A stretch of 26,795 nucleotides of DNA, taken from a virus. The notes under the pieces are model-generated. The model made no database searches, was not told the DNA's origin, and was given only the letters and a program-made list of their open reading frames with translations. Positions 1 through 8,317 of this stretch are shown here, piece by piece. The stretch spans positions 1 through 26,795 of the IMG/VR virus record IMGVR_UViG_3300044701_003173; one strand, written 5' to 3'. Position 1 is the stretch's first letter. The number at the start of each line of letters is the position of its first letter. The position numbers were made by a program, and so were the translations under genes.

Positions 1-1
1 C

Positions 2-895
2 GCCCGCGGGCTGGCCACCGGCAACGCTGCCTTGGGCGCCGAACTACTTAACCGCGACCGCTATGCTCGGGTGCGAGAATTTGAAGACTTGGGATTTGCT
101 TCCAACGTGCAGGGCCAAGACCTGTCTCGCCAGTTTCAGAACGTCGGCAATCAACTGACCGCCGACCGTTCCAACCAACAGACGCAGCTAGGAATATCAC
201 TTGCCAACCAGCAGGCCGCCATGCAGGCCGAGCTGGCGAACCTCGACGCGAGATACAAGGCGGCGGTGCAGCAGGGCGATTGGGCAATGGCTGCCGACGC
301 GAAGAATCAAGCGGCCAATCTTACGGCGGCACAGTCCAACCAACAGACAGCCTACAATGTTGGCGCGCTGAATACACAGCAGCAGAACGCGGTAGGTCTG
401 GCCAATGCTGATCGGGATTTGCGAATGAGCATGGGACAGGAAGAGGCTAACCGCCTCGGAACCCAGCTTGGAGCAAGCCTTCTCGGTCAAGGCATGGGCG
501 CCGAGCAGATGTATCAAAATCGGGGGCTGGCCGCTGGCATGCAGCTCATTGACCTTAACACGCAATACAATCCAACGATGATGGCGATGGGCTTTGATCC
601 ATACGGCGGGAAGACTGCCGGCACGCAGGCCATGGGCCCGGCGGCAAGCATGGCGAACACTTGGGCGACTAATGCTACCAACACCGGAATGTTCAACGCA
701 AATGCCAATAACTGGGCATCGGGCCAGCAGTGGATGATGAATAATATGCCGAGTATGCAGAGTGGGAATCCGTTTATGAGCGGCGCCACCGGAGCCGCCA
801 GTGGGGCAGCAGTGGGATTTATGGTTGGCGGACCAACCGGGGCCGCTGTTGGCGGGGGGCTCGGCCTTGGGCTTGGCCTTTTAGGATCACAATAA
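2..895 (+). CDS. Putative internal virion (ejection) protein, 5'-partial
   Basis: The frame is open to the left edge of the window, so the gene begins upstream; an internal TTG at 32 is probably not the start. The visible 297 residues are rich in Gln, Asn, Ala and Met. The first two thirds look helical (repeated LANQQAA- and AAQSNQQ-like segments). The last 40 residues are a Gly/Ala-rich hydrophobic tail ending in GLGLGLLGSQ, able to insert in a membrane. Together with the next three genes this resembles the gp14-gp15-gp16 ejection-protein block of T7-like podoviruses, but I see no specific family motif. The function is inferred from composition and position at the end of the late module. Confidence 0.75.
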   Translation, partial: ARGLATGNAALGAELLNRDRYARVREFEDLGFASNVQGQDLSRQFQNVGNQLTADRSNQQTQLGISLANQQAAMQAELANLDARYKAAVQQGDWAMAADAKNQAANLTAAQSNQQTAYNVGALNTQQQNAVGLANADRDLRMSMGQEEANRLGTQLGASLLGQGMGAEQMYQNRGLAAGMQLIDLNTQYNPTMMAMGFDPYGGKTAGTQAMGPAASMANTWATNATNTGMFNANANNWASGQQWMMNNMPSMQSGNPFMSGATGAASGAAVGFMVGGPTGAAVGGGLGLGLGLLGSQ

Positions 896-914
896 ACAAC
901 AGGAGAACAACATT

Positions 915-1328
915 ATGTCATTTCAAGCACCATTTAGCATTATGGACTATGCCGATCTTCAAATGAAGACCGACATGGCAAACGAACAACGCAAACAACA
1001 AGAGACGCAGGCACTATGGGGGGCTGTCACACAGCTTGCAGGGGCCTATGGAGATTGGAAGAAGGGCGAGGACATGGTCGGCGCCATGGATAAGGGCGTC
1101 GGCATGATGTCCGACATCGGCGCCGTCAACCCAGATGTCCGCGACAAGTTTATGAACCTCGACAAGCGCGAGAAACCGTTTGTCTTTGATTTGCTTCGCC
1201 AAGGGATGTTTGCGCCGTATGCGGCGGGGCAGTCGGCCGGATTCCAGGCGCAGGCTTGGGATAAATATCGGCAAAGCGGCGGTGGCGGCGGTGGTGGCAT
1301 GCCGTCGAGCGGATTCTTTACTTACTAA
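915..1328 (+). CDS. Hypothetical late structural protein, 137 aa
   Basis: It starts at ATG 915 behind a clear Shine-Dalgarno sequence (AGGAGA about 10 bases upstream), one of the few on this strand. The N-terminus (residues 10-45) is helical and Gln-rich. The C-terminus has a run of seven glycines followed by MPSSGFFTY. No recognised domain. It lies 19 bases after the preceding Gly/Ala-tailed gene and 4 bases before the next, so all belong to one late transcript. Its position suggests a small virion or ejection component, which is inference only. Confidence 0.7.
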   Translation: MSFQAPFSIMDYADLQMKTDMANEQRKQQETQALWGAVTQLAGAYGDWKKGEDMVGAMDKGVGMMSDIGAVNPDVRDKFMNLDKREKPFVFDLLRQGMFAPYAAGQSAGFQAQAWDKYRQSGGGGGGGMPSSGFFTY

Positions 1329-1332
1329 TATC

Positions 1333-2028
1333 ATGGAGCCGCAAACAAACGCTGTGCTGGACCTGCGCACATTCGGGCACATGTTCCTTGGGCGCCAGCC
1401 GGGACAGGCTGTGAGTAAAGAGGAGTTTGAAGCCGACAAAAAGGCTTACGAGTATTACGTCAAGCAGGCCATTGACAAAACAATGACCAACCAAGCCGGA
1501 CCGAGCGACGAGCGCCCCGTGGATGTTGGCTACATTACCAATGCCCCGCGAGTCACAATGGAAACGAATGCGGCTGGCAATGTTATTACCAACACAAACA
1601 GCGGGCCGATTGTCCATCAAGTTGAGAGGTTTGCTGACGGAACATTCAAAATCATTCCTCCGTCCGTTCAGAACTTTAGGGGTGGGTCTGCCGAAGTCGT
1701 TGCCCCTGGAACAACAAGATACCTTACAAACGAACAGACTAGGGCCACAGAGCAAAACTACAGCTCCGAGTATTCGGAGGGTGGCGCCGGCGCTGCAACC
1801 ATTGGCGCTTACAGCGCCGGGGCAGCCGCACCTGCCCAAGTCGTTCCACCGGCCGCAACAACGGTCAACACGACAACCGCGCCGAGCGTTGCGCCACCGC
1901 CAAGCCAATCCTCGATGCCGCAAGCCAACCAACCAGTCCGCGTTATTTCTCCAGACGGAAAAAGCGGAATCATTCCGGCGACACAGTTAGATCAAGCTCT
2001 TAGACAGGGGTTCCGTTTAGCGCCTTAG
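1333..2028 (+). CDS. Hypothetical late structural protein, 231 aa
   Basis: The start is taken as ATG 1333 (MEPQTNAVLDLRTFGHMF), because the in-frame extension to 1180 lies inside the preceding gene and has different composition. No Shine-Dalgarno is seen; translation is probably coupled to the upstream stop at 1328. Residues 10-60 are charged and helical. Residues 140-210 are Ala/Pro/Thr-rich and low complexity. The C-terminus (PVRVISPDGKSGIIPATQLDQALRQGFRLAP) looks like a small folded module: strands, then a helix ending in GFRLA. This kind of C-terminal motif occurs in phage virion proteins of unknown role. No function assigned. Confidence 0.7.
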   Translation: MEPQTNAVLDLRTFGHMFLGRQPGQAVSKEEFEADKKAYEYYVKQAIDKTMTNQAGPSDERPVDVGYITNAPRVTMETNAAGNVITNTNSGPIVHQVERFADGTFKIIPPSVQNFRGGSAEVVAPGTTRYLTNEQTRATEQNYSSEYSEGGAGAATIGAYSAGAAAPAQVVPPAATTVNTTTAPSVAPPPSQSSMPQANQPVRVISPDGKSGIIPATQLDQALRQGFRLAP

Positions 2029-2029
2029 A

Positions 2030-5000
2030 ATGGTCATAAACTTTATCCCAGATGACGCCGTGGCTACGGATCAGACCGATCCGCAGCCAGCAGTGCCTAT
2101 CGACTTTGTTCCCGACAATGACTTCGGTGTCGGATTCCAAGCCGACGAGAGGGATGTTGAGCGCGACAATATTGTTATCCGCACCATCGGCAACATCGGC
2201 AACGCCGCCCAGCGCGGCTACTACCAAAGCCGCCTAGCCACAGAGCTTCAGCAACCGCAACCGGACGCCAATCGCGTCATTGAGTTGCAGCAGGCCATGC
2301 AACAGGTTCCGGCATCGCCTGAGTATATGGCGACGATGAACGATGAGTTGGCGCCGGGAGAAAGCTGGAACGCCTTCGTCAGCAATCCAGTCAGCGTGAT
2401 GGGCGAGATGCTGACCGAGTCTCTTGTGTCCTTCGGAGAGCAAATGATGGACAAGGCGCCGGCTTATGTCGGCATCGGGACAGCAGCAGGAACAGCGGGT
2501 GGCGCTGCTATCGGCGGTGTTGGCTCAATACCGGGTGCCGCAGTCGGGGCGCGCTCGGGGCTGACCGTGGCATCTTTCTCGGCCAGCCGCGCCCTTGAGG
2601 CGAGCGATGGCATCCTTCGCTCCTTGGAAGAAGCAGGAGTGCCAATGAACGACCCGCAAGCATTGTCAGCAGCCCTCAACGATCCAGAGCGCATGCAAGT
2701 GGCACGCGAGTTTGCCGACAAGAAGGCGGTTCCTGTCGCCTTGTTTGATGCGGCCAGCATGCTATTGGGCGGTCGCCTCATGGGGCAGAAACCGCTTAAC
2801 GCACTGCAAAAGATCGGGCGCGGGGGCATTGAGACGGCCGTGCAGGCGTTGATCGGCATGGGCGGCGAGGCTACGGGGCAGCTTAATCAGGACGGTCAGA
2901 TCACCAGCGGCCGGTCTATCATGGCTGAAGGCTTGGGCGAGGTTGCCCCCGGCATGGCGCAGGTTGCCATGGGCACAAGGCTGGAACAGGCCGAGCGCCG
3001 TGGTATGCCCGAGCCGCAGCCGGCACAGGCGGTCGGAGAAATAAACCAAAGCATCGCGCCCAACGCTACCCCCGCTAATCCGGCAGAAGTCAATTTTGTC
3101 CAGCCGACACCAACACCCGTTGACCAGAGCGGGACCATCCCAACGCCGTCTCCCCTGCCCGATCCGCCGGCCTCCGTTAAGCCGCGCACCTTTGAGCAGA
3201 AGGCAATGGAGTCGGACGCCATCACGCCGGCCGCCAAGGAGCAGATTGGTTCTTTCTATGGTGCCTACAGCTTCCCGCAAGCGGTGCAGGCGGCGAAGGA
3301 TTGGGTCAACACCAATGGGCTAGAGGCGGCACAGGCGCGCATGCAGGACTTCAACCGCACCAAGGTTCTCCCCTCGCCCGTGGACATTGCTATCGGTATG
3401 GAAGCAGCCGCAAAGCTCGGAGCCCTCGGCCAGCACGACCAACAGGCCGCGCTTGTCATGGACTTGAGCGAGATCGGCACGGCCGCCGGTCAGGCCATCA
3501 GCATTTATCAGATGCTTCCGCGCATGACGCCAGAAGGCATCACAATTTATGCGCAGAAGCAGATTGCCAAGTATATTGGTGGGCTGCCTGCCGACAGGCA
3601 AAAGCAGATGCTCGCCGATCAAGAGTCAGTGAAAGCGGTGCGCGGACAGCTCGGGACCATGCGGACTGACTTCGCCAACAAGGCTATCGGTGAGACCCCG
3701 TATGGCGGCGAGACGATTAAGGACAGGATCGCACGCCGTATAGGCGACAAGGAGAAATACGAGCCGACCTTCACCGGACTCAGAGACATCTTTGTTAAAG
3801 CCAATAACAAGACAGAGGCCAAGGCGTCAGCGTTTGAATTGCTTCAGCAGAACGGATTGTCGCCCTCAGAATCGGAGTCGCTGTCGCGCCGGATGACCGA
3901 TCAATTTTACTCGTCGCTTGATGCTGGGCGGCGCGAGTTGGCTTCCAGCTTTACGGCTGGAGCAAGCAACAAGCGGATTCTCCAGACATTGCAGCAGCAG
4001 CTTGGAGACGGCGCGATCTCTGACACTGAGTTCGTCGCCAGGCTGTCGCAGTCGAAGAGTATTCCGATACTGACAAATGACGTGGCGAACAGGCTCAAGG
4101 ACTACGCTCGTCAATATCAAGAAACAAGCGACCAAGACATCAAGATGTCTCTTGGTGTTCGGATGCACGAAGAGGTGATGTCGCTTACGCCGGGAGACGT
4201 GCTGCAAAAAACAAGAAGCGTCCAATACTTGACGATGCTTCTTTTCCCCCTGACTTGGATAAAAAACTTTGGCGGTAACACCGTTCAGTGGGTTGCTGGC
4301 GTTGGCCGAGACGCTTCAATCGGGTATGTCGTTGACCCGCTTACCAGCATTGTTCGCGGAGACAACAAGCGGACAACCGCAGGCATTGGCGCATGGCAAC
4401 GAACAGCGGCACTATCCACTCCCGTCCAAGATTTTTACAAAGGATACAAGTGGAACGAGCAACAGACGTATAAGGGAAATATATTGGGCAACACACGCGC
4501 AGGACTGAGCCACCTCCGTGCCCTTTCCAAGCTAACCACGCAAAACAAGTGGGAGCTTAACGATGTTAAGGATGTTGGGCGCCGCATGTTCTCCAACAAA
4601 TACATGCAGATGTTGGAGTCTACGCTGTCCGTTGCTCTTGGGGGTCCCGACAGGGCGTTCTACATGTCCCAATTTCGCGGGACCTTGGCTCAATTAGAGC
4701 AGGCGGCAAAACAGAACGGCGAATGGACCGGACACATTACGCCGGACATGTATGAGACGGCGCAGGCAGAGGCGATGTATTCCATCTACCAAGACCCTAA
4801 CAGGGTAAGCAGCGTGCTTGGCGACATCCGAAGCGCACTAAATCTCCGAAAAGCATACGGCGTTGGAAGTATTGCCATGCCGTTCGTTCAGGTGCCGGGA
4901 TCATTGGCTAAGAAGGGACTGGTTGATTGGTCTCCCATCGGGTTTGTTAAGGCGATTTCTGAGGCCGGCAAGGCGGGGTTGTTCGGCAAGGAGTTTAATC

Positions 5001-6190
5001 AGGCCAAGTTCAACAAGGACTTTACGCAGGCCGCTCTTGGAACCGGGCTGTATTCGCTTGGGTTCTGGCTTACGGGGCTTGGCATTATCACGGCGGCCAG
5101 AGAGGACGATGAAGACCTAGACGCAATGCGCAGGTCAACCGGCCTCGGCTCTTACCGCATAAATGTGACAGCCCTTAACCGGGCGCGGCTTACAGGAAAT
5201 TGGAGAGACAGACAGGAACCGCAAGAGGGAGACACAATCGTCAACTACGATTGGTTACAGCCTGTATCCATAACGCTTGCCGCTGGAGCGGACCTGTTTC
5301 ATCGGAGGACCGAAGCTGGGCGCATGGCCCTGCGCGGCGGGACCGTAGAGAACATGTCTGACGCCGCAATGGCTTTAATGGCAGGAACCAAAACACTGAG
5401 CGACCAGCCAATGTTGAGCGGGCTAGGGTCTCTGATGAGTGCCTACTCCAACAACAAGCAAAACTATGCAGAGGCTATCTACGAGACCGTTTTAGATATG
5501 CCGTCACAATTTGTTCCGCAGGCAGTGCGTAGAGCGGCGCAATGGAAGGACAACCAAGTCAGGGAGACACGCGCCAGAATTGCATACCTAGACAAGCTCG
5601 GGATAACAGATGCCGCAGCGCAGAGGGCGTTTGCCCAAGTTGCCGTTCAGATACCGGGCGTCAGTGAGATGTTCCCGCCTCGCTTTGACATCAAGGGGCA
5701 AGCTGTTGAGAGGTATCAATACAACGGCAATACCTTGGCTAATCTTTTGTTTAACCCGATGACGGTTACAAAGTTCAAAAAGGATCCTGTTCTCACAGAA
5801 ATTCAGCGCCTAGTAGACAATACGGGAGAGGTTTCCGTTGTTCCGAGACAGGCCGGCAGGGCGCTCAAGCTGAACGGAAAAAACTACGAGCTGACCAACG
5901 AGCAGCTTTCGGCATATCAGTTCTATGTCGGCAACCTGACCATGTCTATGTATCAGCGCCGCATGGCGAGCCCGAAGTATGCCAAATTGCCGGACTCGGT
6001 AAAAATAGACATCTTCACAAAAGACCTAAAGGACTTCCATGCCGCGACAAAGTCGGCGGTCCTCGGTGAAGACGTGCGTAACTTAACTCGCCAACAGCGG
6101 TCGCTTCGCTCCCTCCTAATGAAGAGCCCCCTCGGCCAGATGCCGCCCACCGGCATGCCCTTCCAGAGCTACGCGCCGGCCGCCCAATAA
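2030..6190 (+). CDS. Very large putative internal virion / DNA-ejection protein, 1386 aa
   Basis: The largest gene in the window. ATG 2030 lies one base after the preceding TAG and has no Shine-Dalgarno, so it is probably coupled. The first 90 residues are acidic and polar. Residues 140-185 form a Gly/Ala-rich hydrophobic stretch (GIGTAAGTAGGAAIGG). Residues 330-385 are a Pro-rich linker. The rest is long and helical, with hydrophobic segments near 730-760 (LTMLLFPLTWIKNF) and near 1005-1025 (LYSLGFWLTGLGIITA), followed by a conserved-looking NYDWLQPVSITLAAGADL block. Size, membrane-active segments and last position in the late operon match gp16-like ejection proteins or large phage polyvalent proteins. 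I see no transglycosylase or protease motif, so enzymatic activity is not claimed. Confidence 0.8.
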   Translation: MVINFIPDDAVATDQTDPQPAVPIDFVPDNDFGVGFQADERDVERDNIVIRTIGNIGNAAQRGYYQSRLATELQQPQPDANRVIELQQAMQQVPASPEYMATMNDELAPGESWNAFVSNPVSVMGEMLTESLVSFGEQMMDKAPAYVGIGTAAGTAGGAAIGGVGSIPGAAVGARSGLTVASFSASRALEASDGILRSLEEAGVPMNDPQALSAALNDPERMQVAREFADKKAVPVALFDAASMLLGGRLMGQKPLNALQKIGRGGIETAVQALIGMGGEATGQLNQDGQITSGRSIMAEGLGEVAPGMAQVAMGTRLEQAERRGMPEPQPAQAVGEINQSIAPNATPANPAEVNFVQPTPTPVDQSGTIPTPSPLPDPPASVKPRTFEQKAMESDAITPAAKEQIGSFYGAYSFPQAVQAAKDWVNTNGLEAAQARMQDFNRTKVLPSPVDIAIGMEAAAKLGALGQHDQQAALVMDLSEIGTAAGQAISIYQMLPRMTPEGITIYAQKQIAKYIGGLPADRQKQMLADQESVKAVRGQLGTMRTDFANKAIGETPYGGETIKDRIARRIGDKEKYEPTFTGLRDIFVKANNKTEAKASAFELLQQNGLSPSESESLSRRMTDQFYSSLDAGRRELASSFTAGASNKRILQTLQQQLGDGAISDTEFVARLSQSKSIPILTNDVANRLKDYARQYQETSDQDIKMSLGVRMHEEVMSLTPGDVLQKTRSVQYLTMLLFPLTWIKNFGGNTVQWVAGVGRDASIGYVVDPLTSIVRGDNKRTTAGIGAWQRTAALSTPVQDFYKGYKWNEQQTYKGNILGNTRAGLSHLRALSKLTTQNKWELNDVKDVGRRMFSNKYMQMLESTLSVALGGPDRAFYMSQFRGTLAQLEQAAKQNGEWTGHITPDMYETAQAEAMYSIYQDPNRVSSVLGDIRSALNLRKAYGVGSIAMPFVQVPGSLAKKGLVDWSPIGFVKAISEAGKAGLFGKEFNQAKFNKDFTQAALGTGLYSLGFWLTGLGIITAAREDDEDLDAMRRSTGLGSYRINVTALNRARLTGNWRDRQEPQEGDTIVNYDWLQPVSITLAAGADLFHRRTEAGRMALRGGTVENMSDAAMALMAGTKTLSDQPMLSGLGSLMSAYSNNKQNYAEAIYETVLDMPSQFVPQAVRRAAQWKDNQVRETRARIAYLDKLGITDAAAQRAFAQVAVQIPGVSEMFPPRFDIKGQAVERYQYNGNTLANLLFNPMTVTKFKKDPVLTEIQRLVDNTGEVSVVPRQAGRALKLNGKNYELTNEQLSAYQFYVGNLTMSMYQRRMASPKYAKLPDSVKIDIFTKDLKDFHAATKSAVLGEDVRNLTRQQRSLRSLLMKSPLGQMPPTGMPFQSYAPAAQ

Positions 6191-6195
6191 GCAAA

Positions 6196-6244
6196 CTGCC
6201 CTCCGGTTTCCCAGAGGGCAGCGGCAGGGCACCCCCTGCGTTTT
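6196..6244 (+). terminator. Tandem hairpin terminator closing the late operon
   Basis: Six bases after the stop at 6190 there is a perfect 8-bp stem: CTGCCCTC at 6196-6203 pairs with GAGGGCAG at 6214-6221. A second hairpin follows, GCAGGG 6224-6229 with CCCTGC 6234-6239 and a 4-base loop, then G and TTTT at 6241-6244. This is a good rho-independent signal for plus-strand late transcription. It lies between convergent genes and the first stem is symmetric, so it could also slow transcripts coming from the minus strand. Confidence 0.75.
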
Positions 6245-6268
6245 CATCGGAGACACCCGACAAAAGTT

Positions 6269-6664
6269 TCAGTAGCCGTAATACGAATACGGTGAAGCAA
6301 TCGGACGATACGGAGTGTAAGTCGGGAAGCCGTAATTGACAACCCGCGTGCCGCCGAATGCGTCTTTGGTAATCGTGGTCATCGGGGCGTTGCCCGTGAC
6401 CACAACCGGAGCCGCATTACCGCCGAAGGGTTCGATCACCGGCGTAGGAATAAGGTTGGGCATGGGGCCGATGTCTCCTCCCCTACCGGATGGAGATTGT
6501 GCAAGAGATGGGGCGGGCTTGGGGTTGCCGTCTCCGAAGTAAGGCGTTCCCGGCTTCATCCATTCGCCGTAGATATTTTTGACGTAGCCCTTGCGCTCCA
6601 TCATTTGCGTGCATCCAGCGGCCATCACCAGGGCGGCGGCGGTTATTGTGGTCAGTAGTTTCAT
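6269..6664 (-). CDS. Small secreted lipoprotein coupled to integrase, 131 aa
   Basis: ATG at 6664 overlaps the integrase stop (ATGA). The N-terminus MKLLTTITAAALVMAAGC is a classical lipoprotein signal peptide: Lys2, a hydrophobic stretch, then lipobox MAAGC with Cys18. The mature part is Pro/Gly-rich with a Tyr-rich C-terminus (YTPYRPIASPYSYYGY) and no catalytic motif. An AAGAGAG sequence about 10 bases upstream can act as ribosome-binding site. Because it is transcribed with int, it is likely made in the lysogen or just after infection. That fits a lysogenic-conversion or superinfection-exclusion lipoprotein such as those known in other temperate phages, but that role is inferred from location and signal peptide only. 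Confidence 0.8.
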   Translation of the reverse strand: MKLLTTITAAALVMAAGCTQMMERKGYVKNIYGEWMKPGTPYFGDGNPKPAPSLAQSPSGRGGDIGPMPNLIPTPVIEPFGGNAAPVVVTGNAPMTTITKDAFGGTRVVNYGFPTYTPYRPIASPYSYYGY

Positions 6665-7854
6665 AGTGGTCTCTCTTGAAATACCGCCGGCACGCTCACG
6701 GCCTTCTGCCATGTCGCATACCAGCGGCTTGTTGTGACAGGTGAGGAATGCCCCAAGAGCTTCTGCACCTGTGAAATCTGTCCGGTCGCCTCCAGCCAAT
6801 CGCTGCCGGCTTGCTTGCGTAGCTCGTAGGCGGCGCCGACACGGTCGGGGATATACTTGCGCAGCCAAGTATTGAAGACGCGCAGCATGAAATTGTAGCG
6901 CAGGAACTCGGTGCGCAGCGGGATTAGGTAGTCGTCGGCGGTCATCAGTTCCTCGGCCATCCAGGGCGCCAAGGTAATGTCGCGCTCGCGGGCCCCGCCT
7001 GTCTTTAGGGTGAACTGCTGATCCCGGCGCTCACGGATGCACATGGTTTGTCCGGCGGCGCGGCTCTCGATCCACCCCTTGCGGGCGTAGCTGACCTCCT
7101 TGGGCGTCATCCCAAGGTAGCGGCAGCAGATGAAAGCCCGCCGGATCGTCTGATCCATGCGGCTGTCCTGCTCCATGGCGGCCAGCACGTCCTTGGCGAT
7201 ATGCTGAAAGCTGTTGGGATCGTATTTCTGCTTGGCGTCCTTGCTGGCGCGCTTGAACTCGGTCAGGTCGGGCAGCTTGAAGTCCAGCCATTCGTCGGTC
7301 TTGGCGAAGATAGCCTTAGCCCCAGCCAGCGCGGACCCGATGCTGTAGTCTGCCGTGCCGCACGCCTCCTTGTATTTGCGGACCAAGGCGGCGGTCAATT
7401 CGGTGGACCGGACGGCCATCACCTTCTCCTTCTCGCTGTTGGTTATGGGCGCGGCGCGCTTGGGATCGGAGCGGTGCGGCCGGCGAGGGGCAAGGCCGGT
7501 GGCGCGGCCGACGACCCGCAGGAGGCAACTGGTATTCTTCTCGGCTGAGTCGCATTTGGACTTGGCCAGGTAGTTCTCGATGATCTGGCCGATGGTGGGG
7601 AAGTCATTGCGCAGGCCCTCATGCTTGCGCAGGGTCTCGATGCCCTCCTGCTCCTGCATGGTGATGTAGGCCATGGCCTTCTGTTTCGCCAGCTTGGCGT
7701 CGGTGGTGCGCAGCGTGTGGCGGTGCATCTTCTTGGTGCGCCGGTCGGTGAAGCGCACCCACCAACTGCCAAGGCGCCAATAGACCGAGCCGCGCGCCCC
7801 GACTTTGTCGTTGCGGACCTTGAAGGACTGCTTAATCTCTTGGTTGGCAATCAT
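6661..7854 (-). CDS. int: Tyrosine recombinase (phage integrase), 397 aa
   Basis: Site-specific recombinase expected to integrate the phage at attP. The N-terminal part (residues 20-60) is an arm-binding-like domain rich in aromatic and basic residues; residues 85-200 look like a core-binding domain; the catalytic domain is about 215-385. Visible catalytic positions are Lys284 (LKTGGARERDITL), Arg346 (YELRK), His369 (LLGHSS) and the nucleophile Tyr379 (TTSRWYA). Two canonical residues are not as expected: the first arginine, in the GLRxxE position, is Thr250 (GMTPKE), and the histidine of HxLR is Tyr343. The start is uncertain: ATG 7854 is preferred, while a TTG at 7899 would add 15 residues but has no ribosome-binding site. 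Confidence 0.9.
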   Translation of the reverse strand: MIANQEIKQSFKVRNDKVGARGSVYWRLGSWWVRFTDRRTKKMHRHTLRTTDAKLAKQKAMAYITMQEQEGIETLRKHEGLRNDFPTIGQIIENYLAKSKCDSAEKNTSCLLRVVGRATGLAPRRPHRSDPKRAAPITNSEKEKVMAVRSTELTAALVRKYKEACGTADYSIGSALAGAKAIFAKTDEWLDFKLPDLTEFKRASKDAKQKYDPNSFQHIAKDVLAAMEQDSRMDQTIRRAFICCRYLGMTPKEVSYARKGWIESRAAGQTMCIRERRDQQFTLKTGGARERDITLAPWMAEELMTADDYLIPLRTEFLRYNFMLRVFNTWLRKYIPDRVGAAYELRKQAGSDWLEATGQISQVQKLLGHSSPVTTSRWYATWQKAVSVPAVFQERPL

Positions 7855-7870
7855 AATCCATTGTTTCCAT

Positions 7871-7960
7871 GTGTCAAAAAGTGTCTGATTCTGTGTCAAA
7901 AGTCAAGCGCAAAAGCTCATTAAACGTGGCACAACGTGTTACAAACTTTCAGTGTCCAAA
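7871..7960. promoter_or_regulatory. Putative integrase arm-type repeats beside attP
   Basis: GTGTCAAAA occurs at 7871-7879 and again, exactly 22 bases later, at 7893-7901. A variant GTGTCCAAA lies at 7952-7960, just before the tRNA fragment, and a shorter GTGTC at 7881-7885. Short direct repeats at about two helical turns beside an integrase gene and a core site are typical of arm-type integrase-binding sites. The first two copies overlap the proposed start region of int, so they might instead be an int operator. Confidence 0.45.
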
Positions 7961-7968
7961 GGTCATTT

Positions 7969-8008
7969 GCTCCCGTAGCTCAGGGGATAGAGCAGCGGAT
8001 TTCTAATC
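7969..8008 (+). other. Candidate attP core: 5' half of a tRNA-Arg(TCT) gene
   Basis: These 40 bases read as the first half of a tRNA: acceptor 5' strand GCTCCCG (7969-7975), TA, D-arm with GCTC/GAGC stem (7978-7993), anticodon 5' stem GCGGA (7995-7999) and 7-base loop TTTCTAA with anticodon TCT (8002-8004). The match stops at 8008: the 3' anticodon stem, T-arm and a CGGGAGC acceptor strand are missing downstream. Truncation exactly at the anticodon arm, next to int and arm-like repeats, is what an attP identity block for a tRNA target looks like. Integration would split or rebuild a host tRNA-Arg gene. It is not a functional tRNA in this form. Confidence 0.7.
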
Positions 8009-8107
8009 GTCGATTTTCTGGGTCTGGCGGCCATCATTACTCTGTAAAATGGGCAGGGCGGAATTGCTGTGCTGGGATTTGTGCATTTCGGTGGGCTTGG
8101 CGGCCAT
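8003..8107 (-). CDS. Possible 34-aa peptide (weak)
   Basis: An open frame from ATG 8107 (MAAKPTEMHK) to TAG at 8005-8003, ending inside the tRNA fragment. It starts at one copy of the recurrent GTGATGGCCGCC motif, like the better supported gene at 8317, but has no Shine-Dalgarno, no hydrophobic segment and no recognised motif. The stretch 8108-8167 upstream holds no gene that I can see. It may simply be untranslated sequence around the repeat. Confidence 0.2.
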   Translation of the reverse strand: MAAKPTEMHKSQHSNSALPILQSNDGRQTQKIDD

Positions 8108-8167
8108 CACCACCCCGCGCCATGGGCAAGGGCCCCGTGACCCCTGTCCTGGCGTGAGCGGCGTGTG

Positions 8168-8317
8168 CTACATCACGACAAGGTGCTTGTCGGCCCAATC
8201 CTTATTGATGCCGCCCTTCTCGATGATGAGTCTCTTTAGCTTGTCGGCCTTCGTTTCCGGCGCCTTGCCCTTGGCTGGCTTGCGCGCGGCCTTCCGTTTC
8301 TTGGGTGTGGCGGCCAT
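8168..8317 (-). CDS. Small Lys/Ala-rich basic protein, 49 aa
   Basis: ATG at 8317 overlaps the stop of the preceding 224-aa gene (TGATG). The product begins MAATPKKRKAARKPAKGKAP, a strongly basic, histone-tail-like N-terminus. It continues with a short amphipathic part (residues 24-49, ADKLKRLIIEKGGINKDWAD). Basic composition suggests nucleic-acid binding, but no family is recognised. The start codon lies inside a copy of the recurrent GTGATGGCCGCC motif. Confidence 0.55.
   Translation of the reverse strand: MAATPKKRKAARKPAKGKAPETKADKLKRLIIEKGGINKDWADKHLVVM

Noticed and set aside
6619-6629. Additional copy of GTGATGGCCGC in the lipoprotein gene, and a near copy at 7412-7422 in int
   Set aside because: Both encode the local protein sequence (LVMAAGC; KVMAVRS) in frame, so they are probably chance and were not counted in the repeat family.
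7969-8045. Complete tRNA gene
   Set aside because: Only the 5' half matches; the 3' anticodon stem, T-arm and CGGGAGC acceptor strand are missing downstream.
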